From Longimonas sp046498435 (GTDB lineage: Bacteria > Bacteroidota > Rhodothermia > Rhodothermales > Salinibacteraceae), in the NCBI RefSeq assembly GCF_046498435.1, contig NZ_JAWOAR010000046.1, positions 1 to 6,555 of the forward strand: 6,555 nt of DNA. Direction: 5' to 3'. The notes under the pieces are model-generated. The model did no database searches, was not told where the DNA came from, and worked only from the letters and a program-made list of their open reading frames with translations. Of this stretch, positions 1 through 5,859 are shown in pieces. The stretch's first letter is position 1. The number at the start of each line of letters is the position of its first letter. The position numbers and the translations under genes are program-made.

Positions 1-81
1 CAGGACGTACGCAGTTGCAGCTTACGAATGTCATCTCGTCGCGAGGCTCTGCCTGTACCTGTTTAGCGGGTTTCAAGCACC

Positions 82-115
82 GCCCGGGATATCCGCTTCG
101 CTCCTGATCCCGGGC
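82..115. repeat. Hairpin, 9-bp perfect stem (GCCCGGGAT)
   Basis: GCCCGGGAT at 82-90 pairs exactly with ATCCCGGGC at 107-115 around a 16-base loop. There is no T-run on either side, so it does not look like an intrinsic terminator. It is one of the three GC-rich hairpins of the left-end element. Confidence 0.7.
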
Positions 116-128
116 TAAGGGGTCCATA

Positions 129-153
129 GCCGGGGACCGCTTGCGTCCCCGGC
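129..153. repeat. Hairpin, 9-bp perfect stem (GCCGGGGAC)
   Basis: GCCGGGGAC at 129-137 pairs exactly with GTCCCCGGC at 145-153 around the 7-base loop CGCTTGC. It lies 13 bases after the previous hairpin, giving a paired REP-like arrangement. No T-run follows on either strand. Confidence 0.7.
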
Positions 154-241
154 GATCTTTGGAACGAATGCTATCGGCGCTGCACGTGTCCCAGGCTATA
201 AGCCGCTAAACAGATACTCTGCCTCGTGACGCCGTCGTTTA

Positions 242-254
242 GGGGCTCCGCCCC
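242..254. repeat. Short hairpin GGGGC-TCC-GCCCC
   Basis: GGGGC at 242-246 pairs with GCCCC at 250-254 around a 3-base loop. It lies about 55 bases downstream of the AbiEi-family gene on the minus strand. It could slow polymerase, but the flanking sequence lacks the T-run of an intrinsic terminator. Confidence 0.5.
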
Positions 255-309
255 GTTCACAGGCAGGAAATGACGCCCCTCGGGTCAAGTGCGTAACTCC
301 TAAACGTAT

Positions 310-1317
310 TCATCCATCTGCCATCAGGTGCTCATTTAAAATGCGGTTGGCAATGTGCGTGGCCCGACTATCGTCAAGCGTTAACAGATCAGCATACACC
401 AGAAGCGGGGGGACCGTGCGCGCTTTTGTGTCATCCACTGAGGGAGGAGGCGTCCAAAACTGATCGAGGATTTCGACAGGCCCTTCTGGATCAGGCACCA
501 TGCGTAGCCCGCGGAGCAGTTTCGTGGTTGGCTCTTCGGTGTATATGGACAGCGACTCGGGGTACAAGTCGTGGGTCAGAGCATCGGCCGCTGCCTCCCC
601 GCCCCAACGTCCCAAGCTGGGGTCGAGATCGATCGCTTTCCAGTCGCGAGCCACGGCCTCGTTCAGAAACCGGAATCGGCCCCGTGTCATCTTGGGTCGC
701 AGTCGCTCTCCGTAAGCTACAGCCCATCGATCCATCAACTCGTCAAGGCGGCGCAACTTGCGTGTTCGCGTATCGATCTTTATCAGATACCTAAGCTCTT
801 CGAGATCAGAAAGCACATACCCAACCGCGCCCCGGGATATGTCCGCCGTATCCGCCATTGTGCGATACGTCGTGTTAACCAATTCATCGTGGTTCAACAG
901 CGCAAAGATGAGCTTGAGCCCCGCTTCATTGAAGGCCCGGTGCTGGCGACGGTGACTGCGGGACGTTGTAGCCTGTCCTTGCACGAAAACAACGAATTGA
1001 GAGTGGTCTACACATGCAAGGTAGCAGTTGCCCCCGCTATCCATGTATGACTGGCCTGCATCACGCAAGAGCTTTTGTGCCCCCGATGTAATATGATCTG
1101 CCACAAACACGACTCCTGCTCTATCCTGTCCGCCTCTTTGTGCCAGTTCTCGGGCAGCCCCTTCTTTCGTCAGATTCGAGACGATCTGTGCTCGGTATGA
1201 GCATACTTTTTCATCGCGCACCGCCGCGTGCAGAATCTGCTCGTCCCCATTCGTCGTGATAGCAATCGACGGGGGCAAGAGGTTACTGAGCGCTTGCGTT
1301 GCCTGTCTCAATGCCAT
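310..1317 (-). CDS. AbiEi-family type IV antitoxin / winged-helix transcriptional regulator
   Basis: I recognise this as the AbiEi_2-type family (PF09952, type IV toxin-antitoxin antitoxins). The family hallmarks are in the C-terminal half: ERLRPKMTRGRFRF, then RWGGEAAADALTHDLYPESL, then VEILDQFW, then VPPLLVYADLL near the end. Before that, roughly residues 130-180, is a winged helix (GLKLIFALL, ADISRGAVGYVLSDLEELRYL) that would bind DNA. The N-terminal part carries MDSGGNCYL and FVVFVQG, a segment typical of this family whose role I cannot state. In characterised AbiE systems, AbiEi represses its own promoter and counteracts the nucleotidyltransferase toxin AbiEii, encoded just downstream. 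Here the 309 bases downstream contain no such gene. I chose ATG at 1317 (335 aa); a TTG at 1347 would add ten residues, but those codons lie over the repeated operator boxes. The gene is visibly less GC-rich than the central operon, hinting at transfer. Confidence 0.85.
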   Translation of the reverse strand: MALRQATQALSNLLPPSIAITTNGDEQILHAAVRDEKVCSYRAQIVSNLTKEGAARELAQRGGQDRAGVVFVADHITSGAQKLLRDAGQSYMDSGGNCYLACVDHSQFVVFVQGQATTSRSHRRQHRAFNEAGLKLIFALLNHDELVNTTYRTMADTADISRGAVGYVLSDLEELRYLIKIDTRTRKLRRLDELMDRWAVAYGERLRPKMTRGRFRFLNEAVARDWKAIDLDPSLGRWGGEAAADALTHDLYPESLSIYTEEPTTKLLRGLRMVPDPEGPVEILDQFWTPPPSVDDTKARTVPPLLVYADLLTLDDSRATHIANRILNEHLMADG

Positions 1318-1320
1318 CTT

Positions 1321-1379
1321 GTTTGTCCAATATATTCTTTTGTCCAATTATGTTGGATGGTGGATTATAATGGACAAAC
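1321..1379 (-). promoter_or_regulatory. Probable autoregulatory operator: three TTGGACAAA boxes
   Basis: Read on the minus strand, TTGGACAAA occurs at 1330-1322 and again at 1347-1339, two direct copies 17 bases apart. An inverted copy (GTTTGTCCA) lies at 1379-1371. The inverted copy and the nearer direct copy flank the -10 box at 1364-1369, with centres about 32 bases apart, or about three helical turns. Known AbiEi proteins bind inverted repeats over their own promoter, so this is the expected operator for the gene that starts at 1317. Binding itself is inferred. Confidence 0.6.
1364..1369 (-). promoter_or_regulatory. Candidate -10 box (TATAAT) for the AbiEi-family gene
   Basis: The minus strand reads TATAAT here, matching the sigma-70 consensus. 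It sits in an AT-rich patch and would place transcription start near 1357, about 40 bases before the ATG at 1317. The position where a -35 box would fall is poor, so the promoter may be weak. The box is part of the palindrome ATTATAAT, so it also reads as a -10 box on the plus strand, where no gene follows. Confidence 0.45.
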
Positions 1380-1404
1380 GGAGTCATAGATCCGATGCTA
1401 CCTG

Positions 1405-1433
1405 AAAACACCTGAAGAGATGATGCTCTTCAG
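1405..1433 (-). terminator. Intrinsic terminator of the CIA30-family gene
   Basis: CTGAAGAG at 1412-1419 and CTCTTCAG at 1426-1433 form a perfect 8-bp stem with a 6-base loop. On the minus strand it is followed by GTGTTTTC, a short T-run, and it begins 23 bases after the stop codon of the CIA30-family gene. On the plus strand no T-run follows, so it acts in the minus direction only. Confidence 0.65.
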
Positions 1434-1455
1434 CCGCCGGGCTCCTTGTACGACG

Positions 1456-1941
1456 CTACAGCGCCGCATACGTCTGGATGCGATGCACATGCAGCACGAA
1501 GTCGCCTGCCTGCTTATCCCCAATCAAGAACCCGATTTCGCAGATCGTGGCAGCATCGAACGGAGGCGCATCGGGGCGGGGCTGTCCGCGGCGCATGGGG
1601 CGCAACCGGGCAAACGGGAGGTAGTGCGTAGCCAGCTGCGGAGTTGCCCAGAACGGCACGCGATAGCTGATGCGTCCGCCCGGCTCCGTGCGCAGGGTAA
1701 GCCGGTAGCGCCGCGGCGGGCCGTGCACGCGAAGCATGATGCCCGGCTGCCCCGAGAGGTCCACAGAGCATGGCGCTTTCGTAGCGGCAAACCCGCCGTT
1801 GTTGGCGAGCGAGACGGTGCCGCCAAACTGGATGCCGCCTTCGTCGGAGCGCGTAATGCGGCTGGTTGACCGACCGCCCATCACGTCGTCATTCACGCAC
1901 GTCCACAGATCGGGAGAGACGATTTGGGAAAGCAAGTGCAT
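1456..1941 (-). CDS. CIA30 family protein (NADH:ubiquinone oxidoreductase intermediate-associated protein 30 domain)
   Basis: The 161-residue protein is essentially one CIA30 domain (PF08547), a beta-sandwich fold. The family signatures are in order: W13 followed by VNDDVMGGRS (16-25), FGGTVSLANNGGFA (39-52), a central strand RRYRLTLRT (77-85), LPFARLRPMRRG (108-119) and IGFLIGDKQAGDFVLHV (136-152). In mitochondria the namesake protein assists complex I assembly. Stand-alone bacterial members are common and their function is not established, so a role in respiration should not be assumed. It starts with ATG 21 bases after the stop codon of the broken upstream reading frame, suggesting it was once the last gene of an operon. 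No Shine-Dalgarno sequence is visible. A terminator follows the stop codon. Confidence 0.9.
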   Translation of the reverse strand: MHLLSQIVSPDLWTCVNDDVMGGRSTSRITRSDEGGIQFGGTVSLANNGGFAATKAPCSVDLSGQPGIMLRVHGPPRRYRLTLRTEPGGRISYRVPFWATPQLATHYLPFARLRPMRRGQPRPDAPPFDAATICEIGFLIGDKQAGDFVLHVHRIQTYAAL

Positions 1942-1962
1942 AACCGACGGGGTGAGGTACGA

Positions 1963-2340
1963 TTAATCATTGTCGTTCGTGTGCGGCGCGCTGCGCTCAT
2001 CGGTGCTCTTTTCGCGAGCCCGCAGGCTACGGAGCAGCGAACTGGCCGCAGTATCGGAAAATGATTCTGGCGGGGCTGTTGGCGGCCCCTCCGACCTTCC
2101 ATCGCCCGACGCTTCTTCGGGGGCTGCCTCAGACCTGGTTTCTTCTGTCTCTGCTATCGCTTCCCCGCTCGGAGCCACAGCACGCTGTGGCTCGCCATCA
2201 CCTGTTGTATGTTCTGTTGCATCTGATGCTTCCGCTGTTGGATTCGCGGCGGATTCAGCAGGCTCCTCTGCAGGTGGTGTCTCCCTCGCTTCTTCGGGAC
2301 CCGTCTCGGATTGCAGCGTAGCCTCATCGTCTGCCGCACG
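1963..2340 (-). pseudogene. 3' remnant encoding an acidic, disordered protein tail
   Basis: This minus-strand frame is open from just after a TGA (2341-2343) to a TAA at 1963-1965, about 125 codons, with no ATG near its beginning. A GTG at 2178 is the only plausible start. The translation is rich in Glu, Asp, Ala, Pro, Thr and Ser (for example ETPPAEEPAESAANP and TEETRSEAAPEEASGDG) and ends in a short basic helix-like stretch (SLLRSLRAREK) and HTNDND. It has no recognisable domain and looks like the disordered C-terminal tail of a larger protein from a salt-adapted organism. It joins the GAF fragment in another frame at about 2340, so it is probably the far end of a gene whose middle was lost. 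I cannot tell whether head and tail came from one gene or two. Confidence 0.5.
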
Positions 2341-2546
2341 TCAAAGTTGAAGCACGACTTAAACCATTGGCGCTCCTCATCAATGAGCGTGATCAGTGCA
2401 GTGGAAGCGCCGCATACCTTCGCAACCAGGCTGGTAATGCGGTCAAAGTCTTTTTCAGGAGCGGTGTCCAAGATATGATACCGTCGCAGTGCGGCCTGTC
2501 GCTCGCTGGTATTTTCCAGAGCAGGAGATGTGGAGGCCAATGGCAT
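2154..2546 (-). pseudogene. Truncated GAF-domain protein (sensor kinase N-terminus)
   Basis: Residues 14-73 match the start of the GAF domain found at the N-terminus of many bacterial histidine kinases and diguanylate cyclases: ERQAALRRYHILDTAPEKDF, then DRITSLVAKVCGASTALITL, then IDEERQWFKSCFNFDVRQT. In intact homologues the last motif is followed by the rest of the GAF domain (a segment like PRDVAFCAH) and then by signalling modules. Here the match stops dead at about base 2330. The remaining residues (MRLRCNPRRVPKKRG onward) are basic nonsense, because the underlying DNA codes in another frame for the acidic tail described separately. It begins with ATG at 2546. A 130-residue protein could be translated, but half a GAF domain is unlikely to fold, so I call it a pseudogene. 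Confidence 0.7.
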
Positions 2547-2670
2547 AGATTTTTGTAGCTGTGGCTGTATTCAATAAACAATTTGTCTATAGCTGATGCC
2601 TATTGCCGTTCCTTTGCATGCACAAACACATCACGTTCGTTCCATTGGAGATGCAAAGCTGCTGCTTTAC

Positions 2671-3858
2671 TCACGCATTTCGAATCGGAAACCGCTGGTT
2701 TAGCGTGGCCCCAAAGCGCTCAATCTCGGCTTCGGTGTTGTAGTAGTGCACCGACGCCCGTACCAGCTTCGGGAGATCCCGCGCCTCGGCATCCAACAAC
2801 GTAGACGACGGCGGACTCACCGACACGTTGATGCCGTCGGTACGCAGGCGCTGCTGAATGGCGTGGGCGTCGGTACCGCGAATAGCAAAGGTGACGATTC
2901 CACACTGCTGCGTGCCCACGTCGTGCACCGTTACACCGCGCTGTGCGCGCAACACCTCGCGCAGTCTTTCAGCCAGGTGATGCACCCGTTCGGCAATGGC
3001 ATCGAGCCCCCATTCCAGCGCATAATCGACCGCAACGCCCAGCGCAATCTTACCTGACACGTAGCCCTCCCACGTCTCAAAGCGCTTTGCATCGGGGCGG
3101 ATGCGGTAGCTGGTGGGACTGGTGAGGGTGGCGGCGTGTAGGTCGAGAAGTGGCGGCGTGATACGCTCGATCCAATCGCGCTGCACATACAAGAATCCGG
3201 TACCGCGCGGCCCACGCAGGTACTTGCGTCCGGTGGCCGAAAGCATGGTGCAGCCCAGCTCCTCCACATCGAGCGGCAGTTGGCCTGCTGATTGGCACGC
3301 ATCCAGCAGGTACGGCACGCCCGCCTCCTGGGCCATAGCCCCAACCTTGGCAGCGGGATTCACGAGGCCGCCGTTGGTGGGCACGTGCGTAAGCGCAATG
3401 AGGGTCGTGCGGTCGTCAACAGCATCACGCAGGGCGCGCAGGTCGATCTGTCCGTGCGTGTCGGAAGGGATAACCTCGACCTCGGCGCCGGTCTGCTCGG
3501 CTACTTGCAGCATCGCAATGTAGTTGCTGGCATACGAGGCTTCGGAGGTGAGGATACAGTCGCCTTCCGAGAAATCCATGCCGTAGAAGGCCATGTCCCA
3601 CGCCCGCGTCGCATTTTCAACGAGGGCAATCTCCTTCGCCTCCGCCCCAATGAGCTGGGCGATGGCATCGTACGTGTGCTGCAACTGATCTTCGGCGTAG
3701 GCGGCGGCTTCGTATCCCCCCAGATGTGCTTCCTGGTTGAGGTGGTCGATCTGCGCATCGAGCACGGGTTGCGGCGGCAGGGCGCTTCCAGCATTGTTGA
3801 AGTGCAGGATGTCGGTGCAGCCCGGCGTGTCGGCGCGGGCGCGGTCTACGTCAATCAT
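2671..3858 (-). CDS. Aminotransferase class V-fold PLP-dependent enzyme (cysteine-desulfurase-like)
   Basis: This is a complete 395-residue fold-type I PLP enzyme of the class V aminotransferase family (PF00266). The N-terminus has LHFNNAGSALPP (18-29), followed by the LGGYEAA segment. ENATRAWD (81-88) corresponds to the cofactor phosphate-binding loop. H158 in THVPTNGG stacks on PLP, D186 in LLDACQSAGQ contacts the ring nitrogen, and K212 in SATGRKYLRGPRGTGFLYV is the Schiff-base lysine. R367 in VRASVHYYNTEAEIERF is the likely substrate-carboxylate contact. The mobile catalytic cysteine of SufS-type desulfurases is not evident: the corresponding loop reads SPPSSTLLD. So aminotransferase, lyase or epimerase activity is as likely as desulfuration, and the substrate is unknown. 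The ATG at 3858 overlaps the hydrolase stop codon by 8 bases and matches the family N-terminus. An ATG at 3897 would add 13 residues inside the hydrolase gene. Confidence 0.9.
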   Translation of the reverse strand: MIDVDRARADTPGCTDILHFNNAGSALPPQPVLDAQIDHLNQEAHLGGYEAAAYAEDQLQHTYDAIAQLIGAEAKEIALVENATRAWDMAFYGMDFSEGDCILTSEASYASNYIAMLQVAEQTGAEVEVIPSDTHGQIDLRALRDAVDDRTTLIALTHVPTNGGLVNPAAKVGAMAQEAGVPYLLDACQSAGQLPLDVEELGCTMLSATGRKYLRGPRGTGFLYVQRDWIERITPPLLDLHAATLTSPTSYRIRPDAKRFETWEGYVSGKIALGVAVDYALEWGLDAIAERVHHLAERLREVLRAQRGVTVHDVGTQQCGIVTFAIRGTDAHAIQQRLRTDGINVSVSPPSSTLLDAEARDLPKLVRASVHYYNTEAEIERFGATLNQRFPIRNA

Positions 3859-4840
3859 CGGGCGCGTTTGCATCGTCGAGAAAGTGGTCGATGGCATGCA
3901 AGGTGGATTCAGGGCGCTCCCAGTGCGGCAGGAGTCCGCCGGGTACGGCGGTGTGTGTGATGTAGCGCGGGTTGGCCTGCTTCAGCGCCGACAGCCGGTC
4001 GAAGCGCTGCACGGTGGGGGCGGGCGTTTCAGGCGTAAGGATGAGCGTGGGCCGGTAGAGGCGCGCGTACACCTCGGTATCGATGTTGCGCTGAAAGAGC
4101 GAGCCGTCCACAAAGTGGCGCGGGGCGTAGGGCGCGCCGTAGATGCGAGCGGTCTGGGCACCGTAGTAGACCAGCGCCTCGGGCACCGCCTCCGCATCCT
4201 GAAAGACCTGTGCTGCCAGATAGCGCCGCAGCGACGACGGACGCGTCAACCAGAAGTAGGGCAGGGTAAATCCGCCCACGGTGGCAGCCGTTTTGACCGC
4301 CAGGCGTCCAAATGGCGAAGGGCCGCGCTTGGCGGAGAGTCCGGTCGGCGCAATGAACACGCAGCGCCGCACCAGCGAGGCGGCCTGCAGGGCCACCGAC
4401 GCCGCAAACTCGCTGCCCAGCGAGCACGCCACCAGATCGGCAGGTCCCACCGTATCGCTCAGCACCGCGTACAGCACGTCGTGATAGGTCTGCGGCGTAT
4501 AGCGGCGGCGCGTGCGCTCCGAGCGTCCAAATCCGAGCCAGTCGAGCGCCCACAGCGGACGGTCGGTCGCCTCCGCGTAGTGCTCCACGAGCGGACGCAT
4601 TTCCATCGGCGAGGCGACCGCGTTGAAGCTGTGCAGAAAGACTATGGGCGTGCCCATACCCGGACGGTGGTACAGGTGCACGCGTCCGTGGGTGGTATCA
4701 AGGATGCGCGAATCGAGGTTGAGCGCCGGGTCGAGCGTGTGCGCGGGTGGCAAGCTGCGGTGGTATGCCGTGGTGGCACCCGCCGCTGCAGCCGCACCTA
4801 CTGCCGTCCATGCCAGCCAGCGCGAAGAAGAGCCATTCAT
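3851..4840 (-). CDS. Alpha/beta hydrolase, N-terminally membrane-anchored
   Basis: The 329-residue protein starts with a hydrophobic, Ala-rich segment (about residues 8-26, AWTAVGAAAAAGATTA), likely a membrane anchor or uncleaved signal. An alpha/beta-hydrolase fold follows. PIVFLHSFNA (65-74) is the oxyanion-loop strand, usually HG and here HS. WALDWLGFGRSER (97-109) is the strand-3 motif. ACSLGSE (138-144) is the nucleophile elbow with S140, and LPHWERPE (304-311) carries H306. The usual GDxD acid region reads LILTPETPAPT, so the acid may be E271, an atypical choice. The ATG at 4840 is preferred: a longer frame back to 5020 would run through the tRNA gene. It is the first gene of a two-gene operon with the PLP enzyme; the substrate is unknown. 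No clear Shine-Dalgarno sequence or consensus promoter was found upstream. Confidence 0.88.
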   Translation of the reverse strand: MNGSSSRWLAWTAVGAAAAAGATTAYHRSLPPAHTLDPALNLDSRILDTTHGRVHLYHRPGMGTPIVFLHSFNAVASPMEMRPLVEHYAEATDRPLWALDWLGFGRSERTRRRYTPQTYHDVLYAVLSDTVGPADLVACSLGSEFAASVALQAASLVRRCVFIAPTGLSAKRGPSPFGRLAVKTAATVGGFTLPYFWLTRPSSLRRYLAAQVFQDAEAVPEALVYYGAQTARIYGAPYAPRHFVDGSLFQRNIDTEVYARLYRPTLILTPETPAPTVQRFDRLSALKQANPRYITHTAVPGGLLPHWERPESTLHAIDHFLDDANAPDD

Positions 4841-4990
4841 GAGCAAGAAACGCAAACAATCCAAGAAAACAAAGGGATGCGGCTGTACCGGCAACCTCCG
4901 ACGCAGGGTTCCGTATGCATCGACAAGTCTAAAACAGGAGCGCATGGAGGCCTCAACATGGCCCGTTCCCGATACCCCGCGTCTCTTTCT

Positions 4991-5063
4991 ACCCCTGTAG
5001 TTCAACTGGATAGAACACAAGCCTCCTAAGCTTGGAATCCTGGTTCGAGTCCAGGCAGGGGTA
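4991..5063 (+). tRNA. tRNA-Arg, anticodon CCT
   Basis: All arms pair. The acceptor is ACCCCTG with CAGGGGT, the D stem GTTC/GAAC with GG in the loop, the anticodon stem CAAGC/GCTTG around loop CTCCTAA, and the T stem CCTGG/CCAGG around loop TTCGAGT. The anticodon CCT is at 5025-5027 and reads AGG codons. The variable region is 4 bases, the discriminator is A, and CCA is not encoded. It is 73 bases long and intact, divergent from the hydrolase operon. An integrase remnant begins 130 bases downstream, so its 3' half is the probable attachment site of a former integrative element. Confidence 0.95.
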
Positions 5064-5193
5064 CTTTACCCAAGAAAGGGACAGGTAAAACCACTTCTAA
5101 CGCCGTTAACGGGGCATTTAGCCGTTCGTTGCCTGCATTTTACTACGCTGTTGGGTAGGTTGAGTGCGACAAAAACCGCGACAGCCCCCCGTT

Positions 5194-5412
5194 ATGACAC
5201 TCTCCTACCGACGCCGTAAGCCCGGCATCTATCTACGCATCTCGCACAAGGGCACGCGCCGCTACATCGCCCGCTACATCGCATTGGGCACCAAGGGCAA
5301 AGCGTATCAGTGGAGCAAGGCAGAGCCCCACGTCGCATCGACGCAACACGAGCACGAAAGTGTGTTGGAGAAGCTGGACTTCGTTCACGACGCATCGAAG
5401 TTGCCGTTTTAG
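5194..5412 (+). pseudogene. Tyrosine recombinase/integrase, N-terminal remnant
   Basis: From ATG at 5194 the translation begins MTLSYRRRKPGIYLRISHKG and continues RRYIARYIALGTKGKAYQW. This resembles the arm-type DNA-binding domain of Bacteroidetes-type phage integrases (Arm-DNA-bind_5, PF17293), in which a basic beta-sheet is followed by I(A/S)LG and a Trp. The frame stops at TAG after 72 residues. The core-binding domain and the catalytic domain with its R...HxxR...Y residues are missing, where intact enzymes have about 400 residues. A 12-base tandem duplication (CGCTACATCGCC at 5260-5271, repeated at 5272-5283 with one change) gives the doubled RYIA. Another frame from 5394 (IEVAVLADRHEGRSDPVK) may continue the protein for about 20 residues, which would mean a frameshift near 5390; that is weak evidence. 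Its place just downstream of tRNA-Arg on the same strand fits an integrated element that has largely been lost. Confidence 0.65.
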
Positions 5413-5859
5413 CAGACAGGCACGAAGGCAGATCCGACCCCGTAAAAACATCACGGGCACGCCAGCCCGTCCCCAAACAACAAAAGCGGCAGACCAATTG
5501 CGGCCTACCGCTTCAGCGCAATCTACTTAAGATGGAGGAAACAGGTCCAATAGCCCTCTTCTGCGTCCTCTCATGCCCAATCCGGGTGTCGTTGCCAGAT
5601 CGCTTCTGTACATGACACCGGATCTACGTCGTCAGTCGGCCTGGTGTGAGAGTGGAAGGATGGATGTTGCACTCTTCCAACCGTCCGCACGTCCATACAC
5701 CAACGACGCATGCGGAGCTGGTGTCATTTAGACATCGGGCCGACGTAAGGCCAAGATACAAAGCCAAAGCCGCTTTCCTCCAGGGCGACCTGCCGCTCGA
5801 CTGCATCAGACTCACCGTGGCCGTGGAGATGCATAAGCGCACCCCCACGGCGCGCGGTG
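5413..5859. other. Gene-poor stretch between the integrase remnant and the Bax inhibitor gene
   Basis: No convincing gene is seen in these roughly 450 bases on either strand; the open frames are short and have no family resemblance. The first part probably contains further decayed integrase sequence. ATGACACC at 5612-5619 and GGTGTCAT at 5720-5727 form a perfect 8-base inverted repeat 100 bases apart. A bulged hairpin (TCCGGGTGTC at 5581-5590 with GACACCGGA at 5614-5622) overlaps it. No T-rich terminator follows the Bax inhibitor gene. A 36-codon minus-strand frame from 5832 is possible but unsupported. Confidence 0.5.

Larger units (their letters stand above)
38..231. repeat. Long imperfect inverted repeat enclosing two hairpins
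   Basis: The left arm is 38-69 and the right arm 203-231. Eleven bases match perfectly (59-69 with 203-213), followed by an unmatched bulge of 11 bases on one side and 7 on the other. About ten more bases then match with one mismatch (38-48 with 221-231). Loss of pairing in the middle with retention at both ends fits a decayed or bulged cruciform arm. Confidence 0.6.
1..300. repeat. Nested palindromic REP/MITE-like element, no gene
   Basis: This stretch has no plausible coding frame but is full of inverted repeats that nest inside one another. An imperfect outer pair is GTACGCAGTTG at 7-17 against CAAGTGCGTAAC at 286-297, whose reverse complement is GTTACGCACTTG. Inside it, 38-69 pairs with 203-231: the two arms share CTGTTTAGCGG / CCGCTAAACAG exactly and CGTC(G/A)CGAGGC at their far ends. 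Inside that are two strong hairpins (82-115 and 129-153), and a third lies at 242-254. Such clusters of GC-rich palindromes are known as REP/BIME sequences moved by RAYT transposases, or as non-autonomous elements with terminal inverted repeats. Which of these it is cannot be told here: there is no transposase in the window and the left end may extend beyond it. A folded RNA read from the AbiEi transcript is another possibility. Confidence 0.5.

Noticed and set aside
2612..2658. CTTTGCAT / ATGCAAAG inverted repeat downstream of the PLP enzyme
   Set aside because: It is a perfect 8-bp pair, but with a 31-base spacer and no T-run. It is too weak to call a terminator or operator.
3859..3897. Earlier ATG at 3897 for the PLP enzyme
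   Set aside because: The start at 3858 gives the coupled ATGATTGA overlap and the usual family N-terminus. The extra 13 residues are coded inside the hydrolase C-terminus.
3292..3960. Plus-strand frame of 222 codons
   Set aside because: It is antisense to the PLP enzyme and has no domain.
4841..5020. Upstream extension of the hydrolase frame to 389 residues
   Set aside because: The extra 60 codons cross the 5' part of the tRNA gene and have no family resemblance. ATG 4840 directly precedes the membrane-anchor segment.
3737..5029. Long plus-strand open frame of 430 codons
   Set aside because: It lies opposite the hydrolase and the start of the PLP enzyme, both with clear family motifs. Its translation is Arg/Gly/His-rich with no recognisable domain, and it runs into the tRNA.
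5821..5850. Possible terminator hairpin after the Bax inhibitor gene (CCGTGG / CCACGG)
   Set aside because: The stem is only 6 bp with an 18-base loop, and no T-run follows on the minus strand.
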